Origin: Ampelocalamus luodianensis
Lineage: Eukaryota; Streptophyta; Magnoliopsida; Poales; Poaceae
Direction: 5' to 3'
DNA: 64,000 nucleotides
Assembly: GCA_036346255.1 (NCBI GenBank)
Contig: CM070623.1
Coordinates: 3,142,407 to 3,206,406, forward strand
Shown here in pieces: positions 23,075 to 36,443 of this stretch. The first letter of the stretch is position 1. Every line of letters starts with the position of its first letter. Both the position numbers and the translations under genes were made by a program. The notes under the pieces were generated by a model. It was not told where the DNA came from, searched no databases, and saw only the letters and a program-made list of their open reading frames with translations.

Positions 23075-26000
23075 AATCTCGACCTTGAGATTCAGACTAG
23101 CTAGAGAAAAGGCTAGAAAACTCAGTTTTCAACTCTTCTTCACGTTCCCACGTTGCTTCACTTTCTGAGTGGTTACTCGAGTGAACTTTGCAAAAGAAAA
23201 CTGTCTTACTTCTGGTCAAACATTCTGCCATATCCAAAATCTGAACTTGCTATTCCTTGTAAGTGAGATCCCCTTTTAACTCAATTAAATCCAAAGGAGT
23301 ATGTTCTGTTGGCACACGAAGACACTTCTTCAACTGTGAGACATGAAAGACATCAAGTACTCCTGCTAACGACTGCGGTAGTTCAACCTCTCCTCGACGA
23401 TTCACAATTCTGAAAGGACCAACATATCTAAGAGCAAGATTCCCTTTGGCATGAAACCTTCTGACACCTTTAAGCGGAGTAACTTGAAGATAAACAAAAT
23501 CCTATGGTTCAAAGTTGAGATCACGATGACGATTATCAGTGTAACTCTTCTGACTAGACTGAACTATCTTTAATCTTTCTCTGATCATAGACACTTGGTT
23601 TTCTGCTTCCTGAATATATCTGATCCGAATACCAAACATTTAGTTGTTTCTGTTTAATTCAAAGGGGTTCTGCAAGCATGACCATACAAAGCTTCAAATG
23701 GTGACATTTGCAGACTGACTTGATAACTATTGTTGTACGAAGATTCTGCAAAAGGCAAACTCTTATCCTAACTAATAGCATGAGCTAGAGCACAAGCTCT
23801 TAACATGTCCTCCAATACTCGATTTACTCTTTCAGTTTGCCCATCTGTTTGAGGGTGATAAGCAGTACTAAAGTTTAGATAAGTCCCCAAAGCTTCATGT
23901 AAACTTTGACAAAATGAGAGGTGAACTGGGATCCTCGATCCGATACTATCTTCTTAGGCACATCATGCAAATTGACAAGTCTTAACATATACAATTCCAC
24001 TAGGCGATCTCCTGAGTAAGTGGTTTTGATTGGTAAGAAATGGGCAAGTTTTGTCAAACAATCTATTATTACCCAAATAGAATCGTAACCTGATTGAGTC
24101 CTGGGTAAACCAGTGATGAAATCCATTCCGATCTGTTTCCATTTCCACTCTGGAATTTTCAAGGGTTGTAACAGACCCGCTGGTCTCTGATGTTCTATTT
24201 TTACTTTCTGACACACATCACATAGGACAACAAGCTCTACGACTTCTCGCTTTAGATTTGGCCACCAATATTTATTCTTAACATCTTGGTACATCGTAAT
24301 GGTTCCAAGGTGAATATAATACTTCAAATCATGAGCCTCCTTTAAAATTAGCTGTCTCAAACCATCACTGTCAGGTACATAGATACATCCATTGATCCAA
24401 AGCGTATCTTGACCATCCTTAGTGAAATCTTTGAATTTCTCTTCCATCTTGAGCTTAATATCTATAATCTCAGGATCATTTGATTGGGAAGCACGAATAT
24501 GTTTTTTTCGAAGTAGACTTTACTTTCAAACTGGCCACAAATCCTTCGACTATAACTTCTAACCTTAACTTCTAAAATTCCTCATGAAGCTCTAAGTAAT
24601 TCTTTTTTACTTCCAAAGTATTACAGTAGCTCTTACGGCTTAAAGCATATGCAACAACATTGGCTTTACTGGGATGGTAGTGGATTCGAGATTATAATCC
24701 TTTATTAACTCTAACCATCTTCTTTGTCTCATATTTAGGTCAGACTAAATAAAAATGTACTTCAAGCTCTTAAGATCTGTGTATATCTCACAGCAATTAC
24801 TGATGAGATAATGAGGCATGCACAACAGCAGCTAATTCCAAATCATTGGTAGGGTAATTCTCCTCATGAGGTCTCAGTTGTCTCAATGCATAGGCAACAA
24901 CTCTTCCTTTTTGCATCGCATCATAATAGATATCGAAATCCTTTTGAATATCTGGTAGAACTAGCACTGGGGCTAATGTCAAACGTTTCTTCAACTCCTG
25001 AAAACTTTCCTCGTAAGTTGGAGTCCAAATGAATTTTTTCTCTTTCTTCAACAACTGCGTAAGAGGCTTGGCAATCGTTGAAAATCCTTTAATAAAACAA
25101 CGATAGTATCCTACCATTCCCAAGAAACTACGAATTTGAGTTACTGTTTTGGACAGCTCCCAATGTAACACTACTTTAAACTTACTGGGGTCAATAGCTA
25201 CTCCTTTAGCTATCATCACATGACCAAGAAAAATCAACTTCTCATTTCCAAAAATCACACTTGCTGAACTTAGTATACAACTGATGCCCTCTAAGTTTCT
25301 CTAGTATTGTTCTCAAGTGCTCGACATGTTCTTTTTCTATTTTGGAATAGACCAAAATGCCATCGATGAACACTACCACAAACTTGTCCAAATATTCCAT
25401 GAATACCTTATTCATCATATTCATGAAATATGTAGAGACATTAGTCAGACCAAATGACATGACTAAGAACTCATAATGTCCATACCGTGTAGAAAAAGCA
25501 GTCTTGGTACATCCTTCGGTCAAATCAACTGATGATACCTTGATCGTAGATCAATCTTTGATAGCACTCTGGCTCTTTCATCTGATCAAACAAATCATCA
25601 ATTCGGGGAAGTGGATACTTATTCTTGATAGTAACCTCATTAAGGGCATGATAATCAATACACATTCTCATGCTTCCATCTTTCTTTCTAACAAACAAGA
25701 CTAGCACTCCCTAAGGCGACGAACTAGATCTCATGAAACCTTTCTCAAAAAGTTCTTCAATCTGTTTCTTCATTTTCACTAACTCGTCGGCTGGTATCAG
25801 ATAGGATCTCTTAGAAATCGGTGTTGTCCCCGGCACTAAATCAATAACAAACTCAATGTCATGATTTGGTGACATTCCTGCTAAATCTTTTGGAAAAACA
25901 TCCAAATAGTCTCTAACAACAGGTACAACCTCTAAAGATATGGTCTTCAGACTATTGAATACTAGCTGTCCATCACGCACTGTAGTGGCTAGAAATTCAA

Positions 26001-26290
26001 CTTCTTTCCATTGGTACCTTTGATCGTTACGGCTTTTTGGCCACAATCTAACACATCTTTATGCTTTGACAACCAATCCATACTAAGTATGACATCTAAA
26101 GTAGGGGTGTCTAAGACAATGAGGTTGGCTAGAAACTCAACTCCAAAAATGAGTAACTTAGCTCCTATACATCTCACTCTAAAGCTTAACTCTGCTCCAG
26201 CCGACTGAACTAACAAGGTATGCATAAGGTGCATAACTTCCAAATTGTTCTTGTTTGTAAAAACTTGAGAAAAACAATGTGAAGCTCCAG
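23075..26290 (-). pseudogene. Element A pol remnant: protease, RT, RNase H, integrase, chromodomain
   Basis: Minus-strand order: protease-like segment (about 26243-25990, VILSMDWLSKHK), RT (about 25990-25240, KKDGSMRMCIDY and LPRIDDLFD), RNase H (about 25258-24797), integrase (24447-23875, zinc-binding CDVCQKVK, MDFITGLP, SDRGSQFTS) and a chromodomain tail (about 23300-23110, NHSESEATWEREEE). The RT active site reads FIDG instead of FIDD, and several frameshifts and stops interrupt it, so it cannot make active protein. The C-terminal chromodomain places it among chromoviruses. Confidence 0.85.
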
Positions 26291-26314
26291 AATAAAATAA
26301 AACTGATGCAGGTA

Positions 26315-27233
26315 CTAAGTTAACCAGAAACTAACCCAACATAATGTCGGGTGATTCCTGAGCTCCTTCCAGAGTGACGTGGTTGACACAACCTCTAACC
26401 ACAGATGGTGTTGTTTCTCCGTCTTGACCGCAACTTGAGGTGCTCCTCGGTTGTTGACTGGCCCTGGTGTCTTGGCTAGGGTAGCTCCAAGGTTGAAACA
26501 AACTGGTGTCATTGTTCCCTTCGGAGGACAATTGTTAGCAAAGTATCCCCGCTCTCGGTAGGTATAGCAAACTCTCGATGTGTTCTGTTGGTGACCTCCT
26601 GGATTAGGTTTGACTGAAATAGAATTACAAAAATTCTGAGTAGCCGGACGAGGTGCTGAAGCAGGTGTGGTGTCCTGAACGAGTTCTGCGATGGAAAGCG
26701 AGTGAACTGCTGAGGAACTGTCCTCGCTCTCTGCTGAGACTGGTGACTTTCTTGCTAAGCCATCTGCGCTTGTGGTTATCATTTAACTCTTTGTGTTTGT
26801 CTTCAAGGATCAACGCCTTATTGACCAATTCTTGAAATTCCAGGAGAGTATGAGCAATCAGACTGACTTGCAAGTCGCAACATCTCGTAGGCTCCCTGCA
26901 ACTCTGTGGCAGTAGTCTCTCCAAGGCTTCCTCTTGGGTAGCGATGAAGTGAGCAAGGTGAACCACAGTAGCATTCTCTTCTCCATCAGTGGACAAGTAC
27001 CGGACTAGAAGATCCACGGTGGCGGTGCAGGGATGAAGGCAAAAGATTGTATCTTTCAACTTGTTGGCGTAGATGTTGCACACTCGTAGGATGGCAAGAC
27101 GTGAAGACTCCTGGATCCCTTCATGAACATGATCCTCCAAACGGAGATGTTCATGGGACGACTGGCCCTGGTATCCTTTCGGGCGTAGATGGTTAATCGG
27201 CATAGCACTCCATGATTCCGACAATTCACCATC
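26315..27233 (-). pseudogene. Element A leader ORF and gag C-terminal remnant
   Basis: About 27233-26915 matches the leader ORF of element B (SSRLA, then VHLA-F-A). It then jumps directly into gag C-terminal sequence (LIAHTLLEFQELVNKALILE), so about 1.2 kb containing the gag core is deleted relative to B. The zinc knuckle reads CYTYRERGYFANNCP, with Tyr replacing the second Cys and the His, consistent with C-to-T decay. Confidence 0.7.
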
Positions 27234-27543
27234 CAGTTGGTACCTTGGTAGAAAGGCCTTTCAAATCCTCCAAGTATTTATAAAATCTTTCACAACTCAG
27301 CAGCGAAACCTCCTATATGCTCTCTATAAGTTTGAAGTTGTGCTATCTGTCAAAGACAGGCAAAAGGGTAAGAATCAACTTAAAAATAGCAGAGAGGAGA
27401 TTATCAGCATTAGATAAGTCAAGAGAGAGATAAGAAAAGTTAAACAATTCATTAATCTTATTAGTTAATTTTAGCTTTAGAAAATAGTTTTGACACTCTA
27501 AGGATGGTCGATTTAACTAAGGTCAAGACCTACAGTTAGTATA

Positions 27544-27555
27544 GCTCTGATTCCA
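27544..27555 (-). other. Primer-binding site of element A
   Basis: The minus strand reads TGGAATCAGAGC, one mismatch from the initiator-Met tRNA match TGGTATCAGAGC. It lies four bases inside the 5' LTR. Confidence 0.8.
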
Positions 27556-27559
27556 CCTC

Positions 27560-30058
27560 TATCGGGACCCAAAATGCAATTCTGGACCCTCTATGTATAA
27601 AGCACTAGTCCAGGATCACGCTAGTGCACACAGTGTCAACATAGATGAATATCATTCCACATAAGATAAAAATAAGAATAAACGACTAATTTGAGTAACA
27701 AATAATGGTTGTGACCTTGTGGTCGAGTTTACAATTATTAAGCCACGTAGGGCTGACACTAAATAAAGCAATAACAGCGGAACAAAAGCAACTCTAGTAG
27801 AAACCCATCAACTAGCCACAGACAACCGACTGAGATCAAAACCTAGCGATCACCATCCTCGTATAGTTCATCCCCAAAAGTAGGCGATGATTCCTCTACT
27901 TTAGTTGAATGATTGCAGCAAGAATGAGTACTCCGAGTACTCAACAAGTTGTACCTACAATACAATTATAGATGATGGCTTATTACAAAGAAAATGGCTT
28001 CTAGGGTTATTTTGCAGTAAAGCAGCATTTGTAGTTAAATACAAGTAATAGATTGAAAGCGTAATTCAAAACAATTAAACAATAATAATTTAACAAGTAT
28101 TTTCACAAAGGACACAAAGTCTAATTTAGTTTCTTTCACACAACCATATCGGTTTAAATCACACAGTTGTCCCTTCTCAGTTGTTTTTATGAAAATCTAA
28201 CCCCCGTGTGAAATCCCCGAGCATGTCCATGACTGCAAACACGGTTATTCGAATAGATTATTTAACACTCTGCAGATGTTGTACACTTTATCCACAAGAT
28301 ATAACTTGTGTAGCTAGCACCAATTATAACAAAACTTTTCTGAAAGTTCATCTCAACTATTGATCCTCTCGATGTGTTTTACTGTTGTATCAACCCTGAC
28401 AAAGTGCTTTGATATGACACACACGTTGGACTTGGAAGTGGCGAACTGTCCATCGATATGACTTTCAGAGTAGTGCAAATCTCCACCCATCACTGAGCAC
28501 CGAACCTACTGCCTGAGTAACTAATGTTGAGATTCTGTAACTTACTAAGTTAGGCTTGTCCCATCAGACATATGGTTGTACAGTTGTGGCTCAGTTCGAT
28601 GGCGCACAAAGTTAAGTCCTTAATTGACCAGAGCAAACCTACCAGATTCTAACTACATTAACATGATTCATATTTCACAATCACATAGCCACCATATAAC
28701 ACAGTACAATCCACTTACCTTAGTCTAAATCTTTTCCCACCCTAGTGGTTAAGTGCAACACATGCTATCAACGAGTAACAACATATTGTAGATAGTTTTA
28801 CACAAGTTCCATAACCAATTAGTCAAATTTATAATTGCAACTCACTTGATCTCAATAACTCGTTGTATGGCTAAGCAGACTACTCGTATCTAACCAATCC
28901 ACGCTGGTGCTAAGATAATACCAACTAATAATTAACCAAGCTAGGGTGACAAAAGATCATGACAATACATTGAGCATAGTGGATATAATAAAATGGGTGA
29001 ATAGCTAATCCCAAAACGTTTAAATAAATACTTAAAGTAAAATGCAGCAATTTGAATCAAGGTAATTTTAGAAAAACTGGGTTCAACATGGTCAAAGGTA
29101 CAACTTGCCTTGCAACAAGTCTTGGTATTAGTCTCAAGCTTGATCGACTTCTTCTCCTTCAAAAGCTCCCGAAGTATCAACGTCTACTCAGAAACGAAAG
29201 CAAATAACTAAATAAATAATAAAATAGAGCAATAAATAAACTCCAAAAATTAAATGAAAATCTTAGGAAGGTAGAGTTCAAATTTAGATGAATTTAGAAA
29301 TTTGAATGGGCACAATCGGAGTTCGTATGAGGAATTTGAAAATTTGAATGGGCTCAATCAGAGTTTGTGTGCGGAAGAACGGGCTCTCAGAAGATTTAAA
29401 TATAAGAAAAAGAAAAGGGAATTACTATGTTGAATTTTTCCAAATTTTCTTTCTAAAGGAAATTTCAAGTTATTGTGTCATCCGACGTAAGTAGCAATTT
29501 CAGAATTAAAAGAAAATCCAGAAAATGGAACCAGTGGCTAACACGTGGGACAGGGTCTATGGACCACGTTCATGGATGTGGTCTATGGGTCTATAGCTCA
29601 TGAGTCTATGACGCTGCGGATCTAACATGTGGGACCCACATGATAGAGACTTGGCTCACGGTGGACTAGATCTAACTGAGTTTGGATCTAGTTTAGGGGT
29701 ACGAGTGAACACGTTGACTCATACGTGGTTGACACGCAAGCACTAGGGCTGATGTGGTAGGCGATGTGGTGTTGATGTGGACTACCACGGTGGCTCGACA
29801 GCGGTGGCGCTCTGGGACCGAGGGGATCCGGCGAACGACGGCTCTCCAGCGACGACGGAGCAGTGCAACAGGTAGAGGGCACAATGAGGATCATGTTGGT
29901 GTACTCACGAATGCAAGGGAACCTCTGGGCTGGCCGACGGCGAGGTCGAAGCTACAATAAAGGCTCGGGCTCAATGGGATCAACACTCGGTGATGCTCCG
30001 GTGAAGTGAACGTCACGACGATGAAGATCAGCTCAAGGTGAACTCAACGGTGGAGGTG
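27560..30058 (-). mobile_element. 5' LTR of element A, first segment
   Basis: It begins tatcgggaccc (first G changed to A compared with the 3' LTR) and is colinear with 19936-22310. It is broken at 30058 by element B and continues at 41980. Confidence 0.88.
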
Positions 30059-33000
30059 TGTCGGGACCCAGAATTTCGATTATGGAACCCTCTGTGTATA
30101 CTGCACTAGTCCAGGATCACGCTAGTGCACACAGGGTTAACATAGGTAAATATCGATCCACACAAGCGATAAATAAAGTAAACGATTAATTCGAATAACA
30201 AATAAGGGTTTTGACCTTATGGTCGAGTTTACACTTATTAAGCCACGCAGGGCTAACAGGAAATAAACAAAGAATGAACGGAAAACTCGGCGTAGATCCC
30301 ACCAATTCACCACAGCAACCGATCGGGATCCGCACTTAACGCACGATCACCTTCAACGAACTCTTCCTCAAAAGCAAAGCGTGAGACTCCTCCTCTTTCG
30401 TAGGTTTGGGCGCAAGTTTTACAACAAGCGTGAGTACACAACCGCATTTCGCAAATCATACCACGAATGCAATGTATAGATGCAGCTTATTCCAAAGAAA
30501 AGGCTTCGTGGTTCTTTTGCATGAAAGCAACATTTGCAATTGAATACGAATAATAGATTGAAAGCATAATTCAAAACAAATAGACAATATTAATTTAACA
30601 ATTGTTTCCACAAAGACACACAGCTAAACATATTATTTCACATAGCCATATGATTGAGGTCACACAGCTCCCATTCCCACATTTTATGAAAACTACCCCT
30701 CGTGTGAAATCCCCGAGCATGTCTATGACCGTGGACGCGGCTATTCGAATAGATTGTTTAACACTCTGCAGAGGTTGTAGACTTTACCCACAAGATACAA
30801 CTAGTGTAGCAAGCACCAATCGTAACAAAACAGTTCGGAAATTTCATCACAAACATTGACGTTCCCAGTGTGCTTACAAACCGCTATACCAGCTCACATA
30901 GAATTGGTATAACACACACGGCCGGGGAAGACGAATCGTCCCGCGATGCTACCACCAAGTAGTCACACCTCCACCTGTCACACACCTAACCTATCCACCG
31001 AACATCAATGCCGAATCCATAACTTACTAAGTTAGGCCCGTCCCATACTAGGCATGTGGTCGTACAGTAAGGCTCAGTTCAATGGCGCACAAAGTTAAGT
31101 CCTTAATTGACCAAGGCAAGACTTCCATGTTCTAACTAAGTCACAAAGACCATCATTCCCATCACATAGACCACCATGTCACACGTCTCCACCACTTGCC
31201 TCGCCTAAATCCTTTACCATCCAGTTGGTTTTAGTGCAACACATGCCATCACGAAGTAATAACATACAGCACACAGTTTTACACAAAGTTCCATAGTCAC
31301 TTAGTCATAGTTCATATTTGCAACTTTCATGAGATGTGAGACTCGTAGCATGGCTAAGAACCTGTACTCGCATCTAACCAACCCACGTTGGTGCTATAAT
31401 ATTACCAACTAATAACCGATCTAGGGTGACAAGGAATTATGACATACAAGGCCAAAGTGTGATAGCAATTTGGATATAACTATGCCCAAAGCATTTAAAT
31501 AAATAATTAAAGTAGAATGCATTAATTTAACACAAAGTAATTTGAAAACTGGGTTCAAGATGATCAAAGGTATGACTTGCCTTGGAAAAGGTCTATGTAC
31601 TGGTCTTGATCTTGGGGTGCTCCTTCTTCCACAAAATTCCCCGAAGAATCGACGTCTACTCGCAAACGAGACAAAACAAACAAAACAAATAAATAACAGA
31701 GGCAAAACAAACTCCAAAAATTAAATAAAAATCTCAGATAAATAGAGCTTGAATTTAGACAAATTTAGAAATTTGAATGGGCTCAATCTGAGTTAGGATG
31801 CAAAAGTTATGAGCTCTGGAAGATTGAAATTACATAAAATGCTGAAAATCAGATTTTATGAAATTACTGAATTATTTTCCTAAAGGAAAATCAGATTTAA
31901 TGCATGTCGACGCCGTGAGATTTCGGAAAAGAATAATAAAAAAGAAAACTCTGACATGTGGGACCCACATGTTAGTGGCACGACTCACGGTGGACTAGGT
32001 CCACCGAGCCTTCTGGACCGAGGGTGGGGCTGAGGTGGCACGCTGGCACGCGTGGACCAATGGAAAAGCGACACGCGGCTGAGGGGGTGCGGTGGCAGCC
32101 ACGTTGGCAGTGACGTGGGCGATGGCAAGACGGCGACTGCTCTAGACCGCACGGCAACGGCGACTGGCGGCGCTCCGGCGAGGTCCGATGGTACCAGACG
32201 GAAGCCCTTGTTATTGCGAACGATGGTGCACTCACGAGCGCGAGACACGGAGATGGCCGGCGCGAGGTTCAGCGGAGAGCGCTTTCGGTTGTTGTTGGAT
32301 CGGAGTTCGCGATGCTCGCGAAGTGGACAGCACCAGAGATTGCTTATGCTCGTGCGATCTTGGTGGTGCGATCTGCGAGCTCCGAGACGACCGACGGCGC
32401 GGAAGAGCTCGCCGAGTCTCTGCGGTGAAAACCCTAGAATCGACGCAGGGGCGCGCGCAGGCTCTCGGGTTTTGGGGTTTGGGGTTTCGATGCGGGAGAG
32501 AGCGATCCTGGGGCCTTTATAGGGGTGGGAGGGCTAGGTGGCGTCTGCGCGAAACCCTAGAGGAGTCCGAAAGAACCCGGCGAAACTCCGAGTTTGAAAG
32601 GAAATCGAGATATGATTTTACCAAAGAATGGATACGGGAGATAGGAGATAAGATTTGGTGGCGAAACCGGAAGTTTTAGTTTGGAAAGTCCTTTTGTCGG
32701 ACGGAGTTCGAGCTCAAATCCATGGCGTTGTCGGACGCGCGAGGCGGCGAGTGGCGCGAGGAAGACGACGCAGCGATGGCGGGCCCACACGCCGCGTCAA
32801 GACGGAGGCAGCGGCATGCGCAAGCAAGCGGGCTGGCGGGAGCTGGGCCGCGACTCGGGAGGGAGATGGGCCGGCTGAGGGGGTTTAGGCCCAGGCACTG
32901 TTTTGAGATTTTAATTAGTTTTTCTAAATTAGAAAATACCAGAAATTCAAATAAGCAATAGAATATAGCAATCGAACTCGTAAAAATTCTAGAAAAATCT

Positions 33001-33197
33001 AGAAAATATATCTGAGCACAAAGAACCCAAATAAAATAGTTTTGGCTATTGTTCCACTTGGGATTATTCACATTAAATGTTTTTGATTGTAAAGTCCAAT
33101 ATTAAGCTTTTGAAATTAAATTCACATAAAATCCAAATGGTGAATTTTCTCCTACTAACTATTAAAAGATTTTTAAGCTCAAAATTGGGATGTTACA
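30059..33197 (-). mobile_element. 3' LTR of element B
   Basis: tgtcgggaccc...gggatgttaca. A minus-strand TATA-like tataaagg lies at about 32514-32522. It differs from the 5' LTR by scattered indels, many at CAG or CTG sites. Confidence 0.9.
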
Positions 33198-33213
33198 AAC
33201 CTCCCCTTAAAGG
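33198..33213 (-). other. Polypurine tract of element B
   Basis: The minus strand reads cctttaaggggaggtt directly before the 3' LTR. Confidence 0.78.
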
Positions 33214-33244
33214 AATCTCGACCGAGATTCAAAGCTAGCTAGAG

Positions 33245-34600
33245 AAAAGGCTAGGAAACGGCTTTCGGCTCTTCTTCACGCTCCCACGTTGCTTCTCCTT
33301 CCGAGTGGTTGCTCCACCAACCTTGCAAAACGAACAGCCTTGCTTTCGGTGAGGCGCTCTGCGACATCCAAAATCTTGATCGCCGCTCCTTATAGGTAAG
33401 ATCCTCCTTCAAGTCAATTGATTCCAACGGGCTTGCTCCTCGCACCAAGACACTTCTTCAATCGCGAGACATGAAAGACATCATGTACTCGCTAACGATC
33501 GCGTAGCTCCAATCGTAAGCAACTTCTCCACTGTTCCAAAATCTTGAACGGACCAACATACCTTGGGGCAAGCTTCCCTTTGGCATGGAACCTTTGACAC
33601 CTCGAGCGGGGTCACCAAGATACACAAAATCTTCCTGTTCAAAGTCGAGGTCACGACGACGATTATCGCGATAGCTCTTTCGCTGGATCGAGCTATCTTC
33701 AGTCTTTCTCTTATCATGGCCACTTGCTCTTCTGCTTCTTGAATGATGTCTGGACCGAAAACTGATCGTTCAGCTGTTTCTGACCAATTCAACGGGGTTC
33801 GGCAGGCACGGCCATACGAGGCTTCAAATGGTGACATTTGCAGACTGGCTTGATAACTGTTGTTGTACGAAAATTCTGCATACGGTAAACTTTTGTCCCA
33901 ACGGGTAGCATTAGCTAGAGCGCAAGCTCTCAGCATATCCTCCAATATCTGATTAACTCTTTCAGTTTGTCCATCTGTCTGTGGATGATACACAATACTG
34001 AAATTCAAATAGGTGCCCAATGCTTCATGCAAACTTTGCCAAAAACGAGAGGTGAACTGAGATCCTCGATCTGACACTATCTTTTTGGGCACACCGTGCA
34101 AACTGACAATTCTAGCCATGTACAACTCGCAAGGCGATCTCCGAGTACGTGGTTTTGATCGGCAGAAATGGCGACTTTGGTCAAACGATCAACTATTACC
34201 TGGATCGAATCGTAACCGATTGAGTCTTGGGTAAACCGTGATAAAATCCATTCCGATCTCTTCCCACTTCCATTCGAATCTTTGGTTTGCAACAAACCCG
34301 CTGGTCTCTGGTGTTCTGCCTTTACTTTCTGACAGATGTCGCACAAGGCAACGAACTCTGCGACTTCTCATTTCAAATTTGGCCACCAAAATTTAGTCTT
34401 AACATCCTGGTACATCTTGGTACTTCCAGGGTGGATCGAATACTTTGAGTCATGGGCTTCCTTTAAGATTAACTGTCTTAGACCATCGATATCTGGTACA
34501 CAGATACGACCATTAATCGAGAGTATGTCTTGATCATCCTTGGTGAAATCTTTGAATTTCCCCTCTGTCATTTTGATCTTGATTTCTGACAACACGGGAT
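33245..34600 (-). pseudogene. Element B integrase and chromodomain
   Basis: The zinc-binding region (HPGSTKMYQDVK, FWWPNLK, CDICQKVKAEHQRPAGLL) runs from about 34440 to 34270. The catalytic core includes SDRGSQFTSRFWQSLHEALG and HPQTDGQTERVNQ at 34125-33700. The chromodomain tail (DLKEDLTYKER and SNHSEGEATWEREEE) is at 33448-33251. At least three frame breaks separate these pieces. Integrase inserts the cDNA; chromodomains of this type are thought to steer insertion to heterochromatin. Confidence 0.85.
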
Positions 34601-35660
34601 CCTTTGGTTGTGCTTCACGAATTTGCTGCTCCAGGGTAGACTGTACCTCCAAATTGGCTGCAAATCCTTCGAACACAACTTTTAGCTTTAGCTTCCGAAA
34701 TTCTTCATAAAGTTCTGGGCAACTTTCCTTTACTTCCAAAGCATTGCAGTAACTCTTACGACTTAGCGCGTCTGCGACTACGTTGGCTTTTCCAAGATGG
34801 TAGTGGATTCTAAGATTATAATCCTTGATCAATTCCAACCATCTTCTCTGCCTTATGTTCAAATCTGACTGGGTGAAAATGTACTTTAGACTCTTATGAT
34901 CTGTGTAGACTTCACAACGACATCGATGAGGTAATGTCGCCAAATCTTTAAAGCATGCACTACGACTAATTCGGATCATGAGTAGGGTAATTCTCTTCGT
35001 GAGGTCTCAATTGCCTTGATGCATAAGCGGCTACTCGCTTTCTTGCATCGTGACGCATCCTAATACTTGGCGCAAAGCATCACGGAGATATCGAAATCCT
35101 TGTGAATATCCGCAAAATCAACCTTGGGTGAAGTCAAACGCTTCTTCAACTCTTGAAAACTTTCCTCACAGGCTGGGGTCCAAGTGAACTTTTTCTCCTT
35201 CTTCAACAATTGCGTAAGAGGCTTAACAATCGATGAGAATCCTTCGATGAAACGGCGGTAATAACTCGCCATTCCCAAGAAATCGCGAATCGAAGTCACG
35301 GTCTTGGGCTGCTCCCAATGTAGCATCGCTTTAACTTTGCGAGGTCAATTGCTACTCCTCATTGTCATCACATGACCCAGAAATCCACTTCCTTTTCCAA
35401 AATCACACTTACTGAACTTGGCATACAACTGATGCTCTCGGAGTTTTTCCAATATTATCCTTAAATGCTCGGCTTGTTCTTCCTCCGACTTGGAGTACAC
35501 TAGAATATCATCAATGAACACGACTACAAACTTGTCCAAATATTCCATGAATACTTTATTCATCATGTTCATGAAGTATGCAGGGCATTAGTCGACTAAA
35601 AGACATGACTAAGAACTCATAATGTCCATACCGTGTTGAGAAAGCGGTCTTGGTATATCC
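34600..35660 (-). pseudogene. Element B RT palm/thumb and RNase H
   Basis: MNMMNKVFMEYLDKFVVVFI followed by DDILVYSK (35572 onward) keeps the FIDD active site that element A has lost. RNase H and connection segments follow (SYYRRFIEGFSSIVKPLTQL at about 35270; YTDHKSLKYIFTQSDLNIRQ at about 34900). Frame breaks occur near 35590, 35380 and 35050. Confidence 0.85.
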
Positions 35661-36434
35661 TTAGGACAAATCTTTAGTCGGTGGTAACTCGATCGCAGTC
35701 GATCTTTGAAAACACTCCGCTCCTTTCATCCGATCAAACAGATCATCTATCCGGGGTAGCGGGTACTTGTTCTTGATGGTAACTTCGTTGAGAGAACGGT
35801 AATCAATACACATCCTCATACTTCCATCCTTCTTCTTGACAAACAACACTGGTGCTCCCCATGGCGACGAACTAGGTCTCACGAAACCTTTCTCAAAGAG
35901 TTCTTCTATCTGCTTCTTCATCTCTACCAACTCATCGGCTGGCATCCGATAAGGTCTCTTTGAAATTGGTGCTGTCCCTGGCACTAGGTCGATAACAAAC
36001 TTGATGTTACGATCCGGTGGCATCCTTGGTAAATCTTCCGGAAACACATCTGGATATTCACTGACCACTGGTACTTCTTCCAAGGAAAGGGTCTTCAAAC
36101 TGTTTATTAGTAAATGTCCATCACGAACTGAGGTAGCTAGAAACTCTACCTTGTTTCCTTTGGCATCCTCGACTGTTACGGCTCTTCGGCCACAATCTAG
36201 CACGGCTTTGTGCTTGGATAACCAATCCATGCCAAGAATGACATCTAAGGTTTGGGTATCTAGGACAATTAGGTTGGCTAGAAACTCAACTCCAGCTATG
36301 AGTAACATAGCTCCTAAACATCCCACTCTAGTACTTAGCTCTGCTCCAGGCGATTGGACTAAGAGAGTATGCTTAAGTTGCATAACTTCCAAATTATTCT
36401 TGGTTGCAAACATTCCAGAAACAAATGAATGCAA
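35661..36434 (-). pseudogene. Element B protease and RT N-terminal part (longest open stretch)
   Basis: A 257-residue open stretch begins in the protease (HSFVSGMFATKNN; VILGMDWLSKHKAVLDCG) and runs into RT (IDLVPGTAPISKRPYRMPAD; KKDGSMRMCIDYRSLNEVTI; LPRIDDLFDRMKGAECF). It ends in a frameshift. The protease active-site D-S-G lies just upstream, across another frame break. Confidence 0.85.
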
Positions 36435-36443
36435 AGCTCGTAA

